The position numbers and the translations under genes were made by a program. Of a stretch of DNA of 64,000 nt, positions 26,465 through 34,862 are shown piece after piece (position 1 is the first letter of the stretch; each line of letters opens with the position of its first letter). Location of the stretch: assembly GCA_035528435.1 (NCBI GenBank), contig DATKYN010000062.1:62001-126000 (forward strand), given 5' to 3'. The notes under the pieces were generated by a model. It saw only the letters and a program-made list of their open reading frames with translations. It was not told where the DNA came from and searched no databases. The stretch comes from SG8-40 sp035528435. GTDB lineage: Bacteria; Pseudomonadota; Gammaproteobacteria; Burkholderiales; Eutrophovitaceae.

Positions 26465-27730
26465 TTAAACCGGATTCAGTCCTGTCTTGATCCGCGCCTC
26501 GCGAATCGGCAGGTTGAACAGGGCGGCCAATACGGCCAGACCTGCGTCGAGGTACCACATCGACGTGTAGTTCCCAAGCTCCACGATGGTGATGCCGCCA
26601 AGCCAGGCGCCGAGAAACCCCCCGACCTGATGGGACAGCAGAGTCAGGCCAAACAGCGTTCCGAGATGCCGCCCTCCAAATAGTTTGCCGACAATCGCTG
26701 CGGTGGGCGGGACCGTCGCCAGCCATGTGAAACCCAGGCCGCCGGCAAAAATGAAGAACGTGAGTGCTGTTTTCGGCGCTGCCAGGTAGGCAAGAATCAG
26801 GGCAGCGCGAGACGCGTACATCCAGAACAGCAGGTACTTGCTTCGATATTTCTGCGTGCCCCAACCCGCGATCAAACTGCCGGCCACATTTGCAGCACCA
26901 ATGATGGACAACGACCAGCTGGCAACTTGGGGGGGCTGCCCGCACAGTTCGACCTCGCCGGGCAAGTGCGTTACCAGAAATGTGATGTGAAAACCACAGG
27001 TGAAGAATCCGGCATGCAAGAACAGGTAGCTGGGGTTGGTCAATGCTTCCGCAAGCGTTGAGCGAAGACTCCTGTCAGTCGGCGCGACTTGATTGATGCC
27101 GCTTTCTGCTGCCGCAAGGTCCGCCGAAGCAGGCGATTTTCGGGCGCGCAGCATGCGCGTGAGCGGCAGCAAGGCCAGCGTCACAACCGACAACGTCCAC
27201 AACGCTGTCATCCAGCCGGTTGCGCTGATCAGAAACTGTGAAAGGGGAGCAAAAAGGAATTGGCCGAACGAACTTCCCGCATTGATCACACCGAAAGCGA
27301 ACCCGCGCTTCTCTGCCGGGACGTAACGCCCGACTGCGCCAATGAGCACAGAAAAGCTGGCAGCGCCGGCGCCGATTGCGGCGAGCACACCCAGTGTCAG
27401 AATCAAACCGGAAGGCGTTTGTGCTAATGGCGTCAATGCTGTGCCAAGTGCAAACGCCAGAACCCCCGCCGCCAGGACGCGGCCCGGTCCGTAACGATCC
27501 GCAATCGCACCGGCGACCGGTTGAACCGCTCCCCAGATAAAGTGCCCGATAGCCATCGCCAGGCTGATGCCGACAATACCTATTCCGGTAGAAGTATTCA
27601 GTGGCGAGATGAACAGACCCTGTGACTGCCGCGTTCCCATTATCACCATGAGGATCGCACTTGCGATCAGAACCATGCTCCAGCAGGAGAGTGAAGAAGG
27701 GGTGGGTATGTTCGAAGGGGGCGCGCGCAA
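26465..27730 (-). CDS. MFS transporter
   Basis: About 420 residues with twelve predicted membrane helices in two groups of six around a central cytoplasmic loop (about 195-225). The MFS loop motif appears as GAIADRYGPGRVL after helix 2. The start is probably the TTG at 27730; the first ATG lies at 27676, at the edge of helix 1. It resembles monocarboxylate/oxalate-formate-type antiporters in the N-terminal helix (MGTRQSQGLFISPL), so an organic-acid substrate is plausible. It is 70 bp downstream of oxyR on the same strand. Confidence 0.85.
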   Translation of the reverse strand: MRAPPSNIPTPSSLSCWSMVLIASAILMVIMGTRQSQGLFISPLNTSTGIGIVGISLAMAIGHFIWGAVQPVAGAIADRYGPGRVLAAGVLAFALGTALTPLAQTPSGLILTLGVLAAIGAGAASFSVLIGAVGRYVPAEKRGFAFGVINAGSSFGQFLFAPLSQFLISATGWMTALWTLSVVTLALLPLTRMLRARKSPASADLAAAESGINQVAPTDRSLRSTLAEALTNPSYLFLHAGFFTCGFHITFLVTHLPGEVELCGQPPQVASWSLSIIGAANVAGSLIAGWGTQKYRSKYLLFWMYASRAALILAYLAAPKTALTFFIFAGGLGFTWLATVPPTAAIVGKLFGGRHLGTLFGLTLLSHQVGGFLGAWLGGITIVELGNYTSMWYLDAGLAVLAALFNLPIREARIKTGLNPV

Positions 27731-27800
27731 CGGAAAGTGAGATCTTATAAGGCAGGGAAACCGCCCGAATGTTCGCGGAATCCGCTAGCGAGCATTGTTG

Positions 27801-28745
27801 CTAGCGTTTTGATCTCGATGCCGTTCGGGTGCGGGAACTCTTAACATTCCGGGAAATTACCAGGTCGGCCAGCAGCTCAAAATCGGCTTGCAATGTGCTG
27901 CTGCGTCGCATCACAAGCGCGATGCGACGCGCCGGAATACGGTGGGAAAACGGCCGTGCCGTGAGGCGAGTGCCTGTCAAGGCGCCTGCTTTGATCACCA
28001 TTTCCGGCAGCAAGGTTACGCCCATGCCGTTGTCCACCATTTGCAGCAAGGTAAACAGACTTGTGGCTTCCAGACCGCCATGGCGTGACGCCATTCTGCG
28101 CGCGCCGCACGCTTCGATAGTATGGTCACGCAGACAGTGTCCGTCTTCGAGTAACAGAACACGCGCCGGATCAATTTCCCTGACCGCGATTTCCTTTTCA
28201 CGCGCTAGCGAATCATCTTGGCGCGCAACGAACCAGAATTCATCCCGGAACAGTTCCCTGGTGATGAGATCACCGGTGTCATAGGGCAGTGCAATCAGCG
28301 CGAAGTCAAGGTCACCAGAGCCGACTTGCTCAATCAGGCGCTCGGTCAGATCTTCGCGCAAGTAAAGCTGCAACTGCGGGTGTGCTTCGTGAAGCGCAGG
28401 CAATACCTGTGGCAGGAGAAACGGCGCGATAGTGGGTATAACGCCAAGCCGGAGCAAACCGGTGAGAGGTTGCTGCGCGCCCTTGGCAGTTCGTACCAGA
28501 TCTTCCGCCTGTGCGAGCATCGTGCGTGCGCGCTCAACGGCCTCGGTGCCCATCGGCGTGAAACGAACATTGCGTTTGTCACGCTCTACCAGCATCACCC
28601 CCAAGACGTTTTCCAGTTCCTTGATACCTGCTGACAGGGTCGATTGGGTGACAAACAGGTGCTCGGCAGCGCGCCGGAAATTGAGTGTCTCTGACAGGGT
28701 GACAAGGTAACGAAGCTGTCTTAACGATGGCAGTGCGCTACTCAT
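27801..28745 (-). CDS. oxyR: Hydrogen-peroxide sensor OxyR (LysR family)
   Basis: 314 residues. N-terminal winged helix-turn-helix (about 7-65, with FRRAAEHLFVTQSTLSAGI) and a C-terminal periplasmic-binding-protein-like sensor domain. The redox signature LLEDGHCLRDHTIEAC holds two cysteines nine residues apart, as Cys199 and Cys208 of E. coli OxyR, so it should be activated by disulfide formation. The stretch GMGVTLLPEM is also typical. No catalase or peroxiredoxin gene lies beside it; upstream, in the opposite direction, is a structured RNA candidate. Confidence 0.9.
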   Translation of the reverse strand: MSSALPSLRQLRYLVTLSETLNFRRAAEHLFVTQSTLSAGIKELENVLGVMLVERDKRNVRFTPMGTEAVERARTMLAQAEDLVRTAKGAQQPLTGLLRLGVIPTIAPFLLPQVLPALHEAHPQLQLYLREDLTERLIEQVGSGDLDFALIALPYDTGDLITRELFRDEFWFVARQDDSLAREKEIAVREIDPARVLLLEDGHCLRDHTIEACGARRMASRHGGLEATSLFTLLQMVDNGMGVTLLPEMVIKAGALTGTRLTARPFSHRIPARRIALVMRRSSTLQADFELLADLVISRNVKSSRTRTASRSKR

Positions 28746-29287
28746 TGCGTGTCGTGTTCAAGGTACATGTTCGCTATTCTATCGGTGTGTCCCGTGTTCG
28801 GGACCAAGAGGAGGTGATTCGCGCGGGAACGATGAATTTCCGGGGGAGGTGAGCTGCTGCTCTGGAGCGAACAAACAAGAGCGCTCTGGCAGTGACCTCG
28901 ATTGACTGGCCGTTCCCAATTGGAAGGGCCCACGAAGATTGATCTTCGTGGGCCCCCTCCCTGTCGCTCTTGAAGGCGACTGCTCTCCTCCCCCTGTTAC
29001 GGGCGAATGCAAAAAACTGGAAGGCGAAGATTAAGCGGGTTTCGTCACGGTGTCCAGTTCGTCAGCCGGATCCTCCGAAAATTCGAGCTTGACAAATCGC
29101 ATTACGTAGCTTCTCGATTGGCGGGCCGGTCCGTAAATCTTCGTCTTGCTGTCGTGCCCGGCGGTGGCCCGTCCAATGCGCCCGACGTTTCGCGTTCGGG
29201 GCGTCCGTCTGAAGGGGTCTTCCGGCTTGAACTCCAGAAATGTGCGCTTCCAGCGCCAGCGCCTTTGGCACAGATCGAGAATGCTGA
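28746..29287. other. Intergenic region between oxyR and maeB
   Basis: About 540 bases upstream of oxyR and downstream of maeB. It holds the oxyR promoter region and the structured-RNA candidate at 28842-28994, plus about 290 further bases with no recognisable gene (29000-29287). Open frames there lack ribosome sites and have unnatural composition. Confidence 0.5.
28842..28994. ncRNA. Candidate structured RNA divergent from oxyR
   Basis: The two ends pair as a closing stem: GGGGGAGG (28842-28849) with CCTCCCCC (28987-28994), one mismatch, then GAGC (28851-28854) with GCTC (28982-28985). Inside lie a perfect 14-bp inverted repeat from 28926 to 28955 (GGGCCCACGAAGAT and its complement, two-base gap) and a small hairpin GTCGC/GCGAC at 28963-28980. 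The hairpins lack a T-run, so they are not simple terminators. No protein-coding frame fits. The strand is not decided: the plus strand would be divergent from oxyR, as OxyS is in E. coli; the minus strand would be a maeB 3' region. No known RNA family was recognised. Confidence 0.4.
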
Positions 29288-31573
29288 TCAGAACAGGGTT
29301 TTTTGTTGCGCATTTGCATCGACCACTGCAAGAGCGGTCATGTTTACAAGTCGCCTTACCGTAGCGGTTGGCGTCAGAATGTGCACCGGTTTGGCGGCAC
29401 CCAACAGGATTGGCCCTACTGTTATGCCTTCACCTCCAGCCATTTTCAGCAAGTTGAATGCGATATTGGCAGCATCCATATTTGGCATGATCAGCAGGTT
29501 CGCCTCACCCCGCAATTTGGAATCGGGATGCATGCGGTCGCGAATCGCTTCAGACAAAGCAGCGTCGCCGTGCATCTCGCCGTCAATCGCCAGATCAGGA
29601 GAGGCGCGCTCAATAAGGTCGAGCGCCCCACTGAGTTTCAGCGCAGAGGGCGAATCGTCGGTGCCGAAGTTGGAATGAGAAAGCAGAGCCACTTTCGGTT
29701 CGAGGCCGAAACGCCGCACTTCGTCGGCGGCCATAAGGGTAATTTCGGCAAGCTGTTCCGGAGTTGGATCTTCGTTAACGTAGGTGTCCGCAACGAACAG
29801 CGTGCGCTGTGGCAGCAGCAGTACGTTCATCGCGGCGAAAATGGATGCTTCCTGCCGGCGCCCGATCACGTTGCCAATATGTCTCAGATGATCCTTGTGG
29901 CGGCCGAAGGTTCCGCACAACAAGCTGTCCCCGTCACCACGCCGTAACAACATCGCGCCGATCAATGTGGTCGACTGACGTACATGCGAGCGGGCATCAT
30001 CGGGGGAGACGCCTTTGCGCCGCATGATCTGGTAGTAGTCCTGCCAGACCTCCTTGTACCGCGGGTCGCTTTCCGGATTAACCACCTCGAAATCCCGGCC
30101 GGGTACGAGGCGCAAGCCGGTCCTTTTGATTCGCATTTCGATCACCTCGGGACGGCCAATCAGAATTGGCTCCGCGAGGTGTTCATCGATGACCGCCTGG
30201 ACTGCATGCAGCACGCGCTCATCCTCGCCCTCGGCGTAGATCACTCTTTTCGGTGCGGCCTTTGCTGCTGCAAATACCGGCTTCATCACGAAACCGGAGT
30301 GATATACGAAGTTGCTGATGGTCTCGCGATACGCTTCCATGTCTGCGATCGGCCGTGTGGCAACACCGCTGTCCATTGCCGCCTGTGCGACGGCCGGGGC
30401 GATCCGGCTGATCAGTCGGGGATCAAATGGCGTAGGGATGACGTACTCGGGTCCAAACGATAATTCCTGACCTTCGTATGCCGAAGCCACGATGACCGAT
30501 TGTTCGGCCTGGGCGAGGTCAGCAATTGCGTGCACGCAAGCCAGTTTCATTTCGTCCGTGATACGGGTTGCGCCCACATCAAGTGCGCCGCGAAAAATAA
30601 AAGGGAAGCACAATACATTGTTGACCTGGTTCGGGTAGTCGGAGCGGCCGGTAGCAATGACAGCATCCGGCCTGACTGCCTTGACATCCTCCGGAAGAAT
30701 TTCCGGATTCGGATTTGCCAGTGCCAGCACCAGGGGCCTGGGTGCCATCGCCCTGACGCCGTCCTTCGAGATAGCTCCGGGGCCGGAGAGACCCAGGAAA
30801 ATGTCGGCACCTGGAAGCGCGTCGGCGATTTTGCGATGCGCTGTTTTGCGCGCGTACCGCGCTTTGTTCGGCTCCATGTTTGGCTCGCGGCCCTCGTAAA
30901 TGACCCCTTTGGAGTCGCATACGATGATGTTTTCAGACTTGATGCCAAGTGTGACGAGCAGATCGAGACAAGCGATTGCGGATGCGCCTGCGCCCGAACA
31001 GACGAGGCGTACTTCGTCAATTTTCTTTTCGACTACCTTGAGCCCGTTTGTCACGGCGGCGCCGACGATAATTGCCGTGCCATGCTGATCATCGTGAAAC
31101 ACCGGAATGTTCATTCGCTCGCGTAGTTTCTTCTCGATATAGAAGCATTCCGGCGCCTTGATGTCTTCGAGATTGATCCCGCCCAAAGTCGGTTCAAGCG
31201 CGGCAATGATATCCACCAGTTTGTCGGGGTCGGTCTCCGCCAGCTCGATGTCGAAAACGTCGATCCCGGCAAATTTCTTGAACAGACAGGCTTTGCCTTC
31301 CATGACCGGTTTGCTGGCGAGCGGCCCGATATTGCCAAGCCCGAGCACCGCTGTTCCGTTTGTGACGACGCCTACGAGGTTGGCTCGCGAGGTCAGTCGT
31401 GCCGCTCGTGCCGGATCCGCTTCGATGGCCTTGCACGCATAGGCGACTCCTGGTGAGTAGGCAAGCGCCAGATCCCGCTGATTGGTGAGTCCCTTGGTCG
31501 GTACAACCGATATTTTTCCTGCGACGGGAGACTCGTGATATTCGATTGCGGCAAGTTCCAGTGGGGCGGTCAT
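29288..31573 (-). CDS. maeB: NADP-dependent malic enzyme (MaeB, with phosphotransacetylase-like domain)
   Basis: 761 residues, the usual length of MaeB. N-terminal malic-enzyme part (about 1-430): YSPGVAYACKAI with the catalytic Tyr/Lys region, FHDDQHGTA metal-binding motif, and the NAD(P)-binding GAGASA loop. The C-terminal part (about 435-761) is a phosphotransacetylase-like domain with YAEGEDERVLHA and MHGDAAL; in MaeB it is regulatory rather than active. It makes pyruvate from malate with NADPH. An excellent AAGGAG lies 6 bases before the ATG at 31573, so the longer frame to 31819 is rejected. Confidence 0.95.
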   Translation of the reverse strand: MTAPLELAAIEYHESPVAGKISVVPTKGLTNQRDLALAYSPGVAYACKAIEADPARAARLTSRANLVGVVTNGTAVLGLGNIGPLASKPVMEGKACLFKKFAGIDVFDIELAETDPDKLVDIIAALEPTLGGINLEDIKAPECFYIEKKLRERMNIPVFHDDQHGTAIIVGAAVTNGLKVVEKKIDEVRLVCSGAGASAIACLDLLVTLGIKSENIIVCDSKGVIYEGREPNMEPNKARYARKTAHRKIADALPGADIFLGLSGPGAISKDGVRAMAPRPLVLALANPNPEILPEDVKAVRPDAVIATGRSDYPNQVNNVLCFPFIFRGALDVGATRITDEMKLACVHAIADLAQAEQSVIVASAYEGQELSFGPEYVIPTPFDPRLISRIAPAVAQAAMDSGVATRPIADMEAYRETISNFVYHSGFVMKPVFAAAKAAPKRVIYAEGEDERVLHAVQAVIDEHLAEPILIGRPEVIEMRIKRTGLRLVPGRDFEVVNPESDPRYKEVWQDYYQIMRRKGVSPDDARSHVRQSTTLIGAMLLRRGDGDSLLCGTFGRHKDHLRHIGNVIGRRQEASIFAAMNVLLLPQRTLFVADTYVNEDPTPEQLAEITLMAADEVRRFGLEPKVALLSHSNFGTDDSPSALKLSGALDLIERASPDLAIDGEMHGDAALSEAIRDRMHPDSKLRGEANLLIMPNMDAANIAFNLLKMAGGEGITVGPILLGAAKPVHILTPTATVRRLVNMTALAVVDANAQQKTLF

Positions 31574-31870
31574 GGATACTCCTTTTTCGGCGGTGCAGTT
31601 TATGCAAGTCAGAATATGATACGCGCAGAGTTGCCGAAGCTTCGGTCCGAGATTGTGCCCATTGCTGTTGCTGATCGATTGCTCTCGGAAACCTGGTGAG
31701 GCAATGACGGTCGCGTCGCGTTTTGGATTGTCCATTTCTTGCTCTGGTTGTTGTTCTGGGGTTCCCACCGGCAAAGCGCGCGACGATGCCAAACCGGGAA
31801 CCAGCCCGGGCAGTCGCAATGAGGCGGCGCGCCGTTTTCAGTGTGGGAGTAATCGTATGCGGGCCATACC

Positions 31871-32956
31871 TTGAAGGTGGCGGTTATCGGCGCCGGCATT
31901 AACGGTGTCATGAGCGCGTGGGCCTTGCTGGAGCATGGCCACGAGGTAGTGCTGTTTGAACGAACCGATCCGATGGGCGCGACCAGCCGTGCGTCGACAA
32001 AATTGCTGCATGGTGGCCTGCGTTATCTGGAACACGGTGATTTCGGACTGGTCCGTGAGGGGTTACGGGCTCGGGCCTGGTGGCTGAAACACGCGCCGCG
32101 CCACACTCGAACCATCGAGATTGCAATTCCGGTTTATCGTCATTCAAGGCGTTGGCGCCTTACGCTGAAAAGCGGACTGCTCCTCTATCAGTGGCTGGCC
32201 GGAAGCCACGACCTCGGCGGTCATCGCTGGATGAATACCACTGCTCTCGCTCACCAGGTACCGCAACTCAGTACCGATGGCCTGAGAGGCGCCTATGTGT
32301 TCCGTGACGGCCAAATGGACGATCACGCGCTGGGAAGCTGGGCGTTGCAACGGATTATCGAAATGGGGGCGCAGGTGAGATCACATACGCCGGTAGAGCG
32401 TATTGATCTCGCCGGGGAAGTCGTGACATTGTCAGGCCGGGAGCGATTCGACAGCGTGGTGAATGCATGCGGACCCTGGGCTGCCTCCTTGCTCGAGCAA
32501 AGTGGCATGGATTCTCCGCATCGACTTGATCTGGTGCGCGGCAGCCACTTGCTGGTTTCACCGCGCCACCAGCTCGGCTTTCTGGTGGAATCTCCCGACG
32601 ATGGCCGACCGTGCTTCATCCTGCCTTACGGCGAGCACACCCTCGTCGGCACCACTGAGGTGCGCCAGGGGCTCGACGAACTGGTCGAGTGCAGTGGTGA
32701 TGAGCGAGCCTACTTGTCGCGCCTCTACAGCGCTTATTTCGATCCTGGGTTGGAAGCGGGCAGCATCGTGTCCACATTTGCCGGGATCAGGCCACTGGTG
32801 GCCTCGGAAGAAAGCAGGGCGAGCGCGGTGACGCGGGAATCGATGATTGTGCGTCAAGGCAATACATTGACGATTTATGGTGGCAAATGGACGACGTCGC
32901 GTGAGCTCGGGTTGCAGGTTGCGAAAGCTATCCGGACCTGGTCAACGAGGATATGA
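31871..32956 (+). CDS. FAD-dependent glycerol-3-phosphate-dehydrogenase-like oxidoreductase
   Basis: 361 residues of the DAO fold. The FAD-binding GAGING starts at residue 8, then ATSRASTKLLHGGLRYLE, the hallmark of GlpD-type enzymes, and a C-terminal IYGGKWTTSRELG. It is shorter than GlpD (about 500) because the C-terminal domain is missing, as in several truncated GlpD relatives. The start is a TTG at 31871, forced by an in-frame stop just upstream; no good ribosome site is visible. It is divergent from maeB. Substrate may be glycerol-3-phosphate or a related 2-hydroxy acid. Confidence 0.85.
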   Translation: MKVAVIGAGINGVMSAWALLEHGHEVVLFERTDPMGATSRASTKLLHGGLRYLEHGDFGLVREGLRARAWWLKHAPRHTRTIEIAIPVYRHSRRWRLTLKSGLLLYQWLAGSHDLGGHRWMNTTALAHQVPQLSTDGLRGAYVFRDGQMDDHALGSWALQRIIEMGAQVRSHTPVERIDLAGEVVTLSGRERFDSVVNACGPWAASLLEQSGMDSPHRLDLVRGSHLLVSPRHQLGFLVESPDDGRPCFILPYGEHTLVGTTEVRQGLDELVECSGDERAYLSRLYSAYFDPGLEAGSIVSTFAGIRPLVASEESRASAVTRESMIVRQGNTLTIYGGKWTTSRELGLQVAKAIRTWSTRI

Positions 32957-33062
32957 AAATGAAATGAAGCCCTCGTCCGGCACGCCATTGCAAGGCTGGC
33001 GCACCGCCTCTGAATTGCGCCCACTGTGGCAGGGATGATCCGGTCGAGCCATCGTTAATACT

Positions 33063-33091
33063 TTGACGGGTCGAAAAAAAGGGGGTATAAG
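33063..33091 (+). promoter_or_regulatory. Sigma-70-type promoter of the cold-shock gene
   Basis: TTGACG and TATAAG are separated by exactly 17 bases. Transcription would start near 33098, giving a leader of about 140 bases before the cold-shock ATG, in line with the long structured leaders of cspA-type genes. Confidence 0.6.
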
Positions 33092-33240
33092 GCAGTTTGC
33101 AAGATTCTCAAGCCGAGAAATCGTTAGCCTAGACTGTCCGCGTTCGCGGTGCTTTTCCGGTTCCCTGATCTCTCCTTGAAGTTCTGGCAGTTCGGGCGAA
33201 AGCCCTTTTAGTCAATTTTTTTCAAGTTAGGAAGAGATAT

Positions 33241-33447
33241 ATGAGTACCGGTACCGTAAAGTGGTTCAACGATTCAAAAGGTTTTGGTTTCATCACCCCG
33301 GATGAAGGCGGAAAAGATCTTTTCGCTCATTTTTCGGCGATTCAGGGCGGCGGCTTCAAGACCCTCAAAGAGAACCAAAAGGTATCCTTTGATGTGACGA
33401 CCGGCCCGAAAGGTGACCAGGCGACAAACATTACGCCGATCGACTGA
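33241..33447 (+). CDS. Cold-shock protein, CspA family
   Basis: 68 residues, the standard size. RNP1 motif KGFGFIT and RNP2 DLFAHFSAI are complete, so it should bind single-stranded RNA/DNA and act as an RNA chaperone. AGGAAG sits 6 bases before the ATG. The promoter at 33063-33091 leaves a long 5' leader; a strong terminator follows 26 bases after the stop, so the gene is monocistronic. Which of the several csp paralogues it corresponds to cannot be told. Confidence 0.95.
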   Translation: MSTGTVKWFNDSKGFGFITPDEGGKDLFAHFSAIQGGGFKTLKENQKVSFDVTTGPKGDQATNITPID

Positions 33448-33473
33448 TCCCACCGGGATCAGCCTACAAAAAA

Positions 33474-33498
33474 GCCCGGGTTTTCCCGGGCTTTTTTT
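33474..33498 (+). terminator. Intrinsic terminator of the cold-shock gene
   Basis: Perfect GCCCGGG/CCCGGGC stem with a TTTT loop, followed by seven T and preceded by six A, so it may work in both directions. Confidence 0.92.
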
Positions 33499-33604
33499 AT
33501 GGGTCCTATCGACACTCGGTAGCTAAACACCGAAATGGATCGCTGCATCCGCGGCGGCTTTAGCACATGGGGAGTTCGCCAATAAAGGTGTTCGTCCTGG
33601 ATTT

Positions 33605-33676
33605 TTTTACCAAGGCGCCATGTTTCATCAAGGTGCCATGTTTTACCAAGTCACCGCGTTTCACCAAGAACCACGC
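33605..33676. repeat. Four tandem 18-bp degenerate repeats
   Basis: Four consecutive units of exactly 18 bases start at 33605, 33623, 33641 and 33659, each beginning TTTTACCAAG or TTTCA(T/C)CAAG followed by a variable half (GCGCCATG, GTGCCATG, TCACCGCG, AACCACGC). They lie between the csp terminator and the stop of the next minus-strand gene. No coding frame or known function was recognised. Confidence 0.75.
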
Positions 33677-33730
33677 GCTTTCCCGGCACTGAGCCCAATT
33701 TCACCGCGCCAGCCATTGCCGGTGCCTTGA

Positions 33731-34093
33731 TCAGGCGGCAGCGTTACTGGCCCGGCGCCGCCGCTCTACCGGCGCCGCAGCCTTGCGCTGCCGGCGGTCG
33801 GCGAGTCCGGCCCGGGTGATCAGCTGCCGCCAGAAACGGTCGCTCTGATCGGACTTGAACTTGATATACAGGGCTACGTGCTCCGGATACGCGGTTTTGG
33901 CACCAATGCGGGAGAGGTGATCTGTTCCCGGCGTCTGAGACATCGACGGCGCATTGTCTGACTCCCACGCGCGCATGATGGTCTGCCAAAGCGAGATTTC
34001 AAACGGGTCGTCATCCTCTTCGAATCCGTATTGCCATTTAAGAAACGATTTCTCGGCCGGAGAAAGGTCCTGATCACGGATTTTCAGGCTCAT
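33731..34093 (-). CDS. Small protein of unknown function
   Basis: 120 residues. The N-terminal half is acidic (LSPAEKSFLKWQYGFEEDDDPFEIS), the last 30 residues are strongly basic and Ala/Arg-rich (RRQRKAAAPVERRRRASNAAA). No membrane segment or cysteine. GAGG lies about 8 bases before the ATG. It may be co-transcribed with the membrane protein encoded 239 bp upstream. The charge pattern hints at nucleic-acid contact through the tail; otherwise unrecognised. Confidence 0.65.
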   Translation of the reverse strand: MSLKIRDQDLSPAEKSFLKWQYGFEEDDDPFEISLWQTIMRAWESDNAPSMSQTPGTDHLSRIGAKTAYPEHVALYIKFKSDQSDRFWRQLITRAGLADRRQRKAAAPVERRRRASNAAA

Positions 34094-34332
34094 TGATACC
34101 TCACATTGCCTTCAAGGGCTGGTGTACGTTTGCTGAGCTGCGCCAAAAAAGGCATCAAGTCAACGTCATCACATCAAAAATACCACGATGTGCGCTCAGA
34201 ATCGAATCTGTATCAACAGGGTCATTGGCATCGACAACTTCCAAGGTTACCCATGTGACGACGCAGCACCCGCAGGGTTCCACCCGAAATGCGATCTTCC
34301 GCCGGTCCCAGAGGTCGACCGTACGGGCCACT

Positions 34333-34740
34333 TCAATCGCCGCGTCTCAGGGTAAACACGCGAGGCAGAAGCCAGAACCATTGAACGTAACCGATAAGAG
34401 TCGCACCAAACCATGTCAGCAACGGCGGCCCATAGCTGCGCCACAGAGGTGCAGGCATACCGGCCGCATTTGCAGCCGATTGCACCAGCGGCTCAAAATG
34501 CGGTGCAACCCAGACCCACAGCAAGCCGCCGGGAAAAGCGAGTATCCCCATTGCCGCCTCCAGAAACTGGCGATGCTCAATGCGCTGGCCTGCGCCATCG
34601 ACGAATCCCCAGCCAAACCACCACACCGCGAGCACGGCGAGACATAGCGCCAACCAGCCAAACCTGAGCGTGCGCTTGACCCGGACAGTCCAGTGGTGAG
34701 GGCTGACGTATTCGCGCGATTGCTTTCGTCGTCTCACCAT
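34333..34740 (-). CDS. Small membrane protein of unknown function
   Basis: 135 residues with three to four hydrophobic helices: about 27-46, 63-80 and 105-124, Trp-rich throughout (WLALCLAVLAVWWFGWGF, LLWVWVAPHF, YVQWFWLLP). The first 25 residues are basic and cytoplasmic by the positive-inside rule. No family recognised. It diverges from the acyl-CoA synthetase at 34863. Confidence 0.65.
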   Translation of the reverse strand: MVRRRKQSREYVSPHHWTVRVKRTLRFGWLALCLAVLAVWWFGWGFVDGAGQRIEHRQFLEAAMGILAFPGGLLWVWVAPHFEPLVQSAANAAGMPAPLWRSYGPPLLTWFGATLIGYVQWFWLLPRVFTLRRGD

Positions 34741-34862
34741 GTATCAACGAAAAGCGGGCCGGAGTCGAGCGCACTGATCAGCCTCATCATGCGCGCGATT
34801 CATTTGAACGGCAGCATGGGACAGGGCAAACTGCGGCGGAGAAACGAAAATGGGGAAACACG

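Noticed and set aside
28926..28955. Perfect inverted repeat as a maeB terminator
   Set aside because: No T-run on either side and over 330 bases from the maeB stop; better explained as part of a larger RNA structure.
28842..28994. Assignment of the structured RNA to 6S RNA or OxyS
   Set aside because: The shape fits 6S and the position fits OxyS, but no conserved sequence of either was recognised, so only a generic candidate is reported.
33605..33676. CRISPR array
   Set aside because: Units are contiguous with no spacers, only 18 bases long and degenerate; no cas gene nearby.
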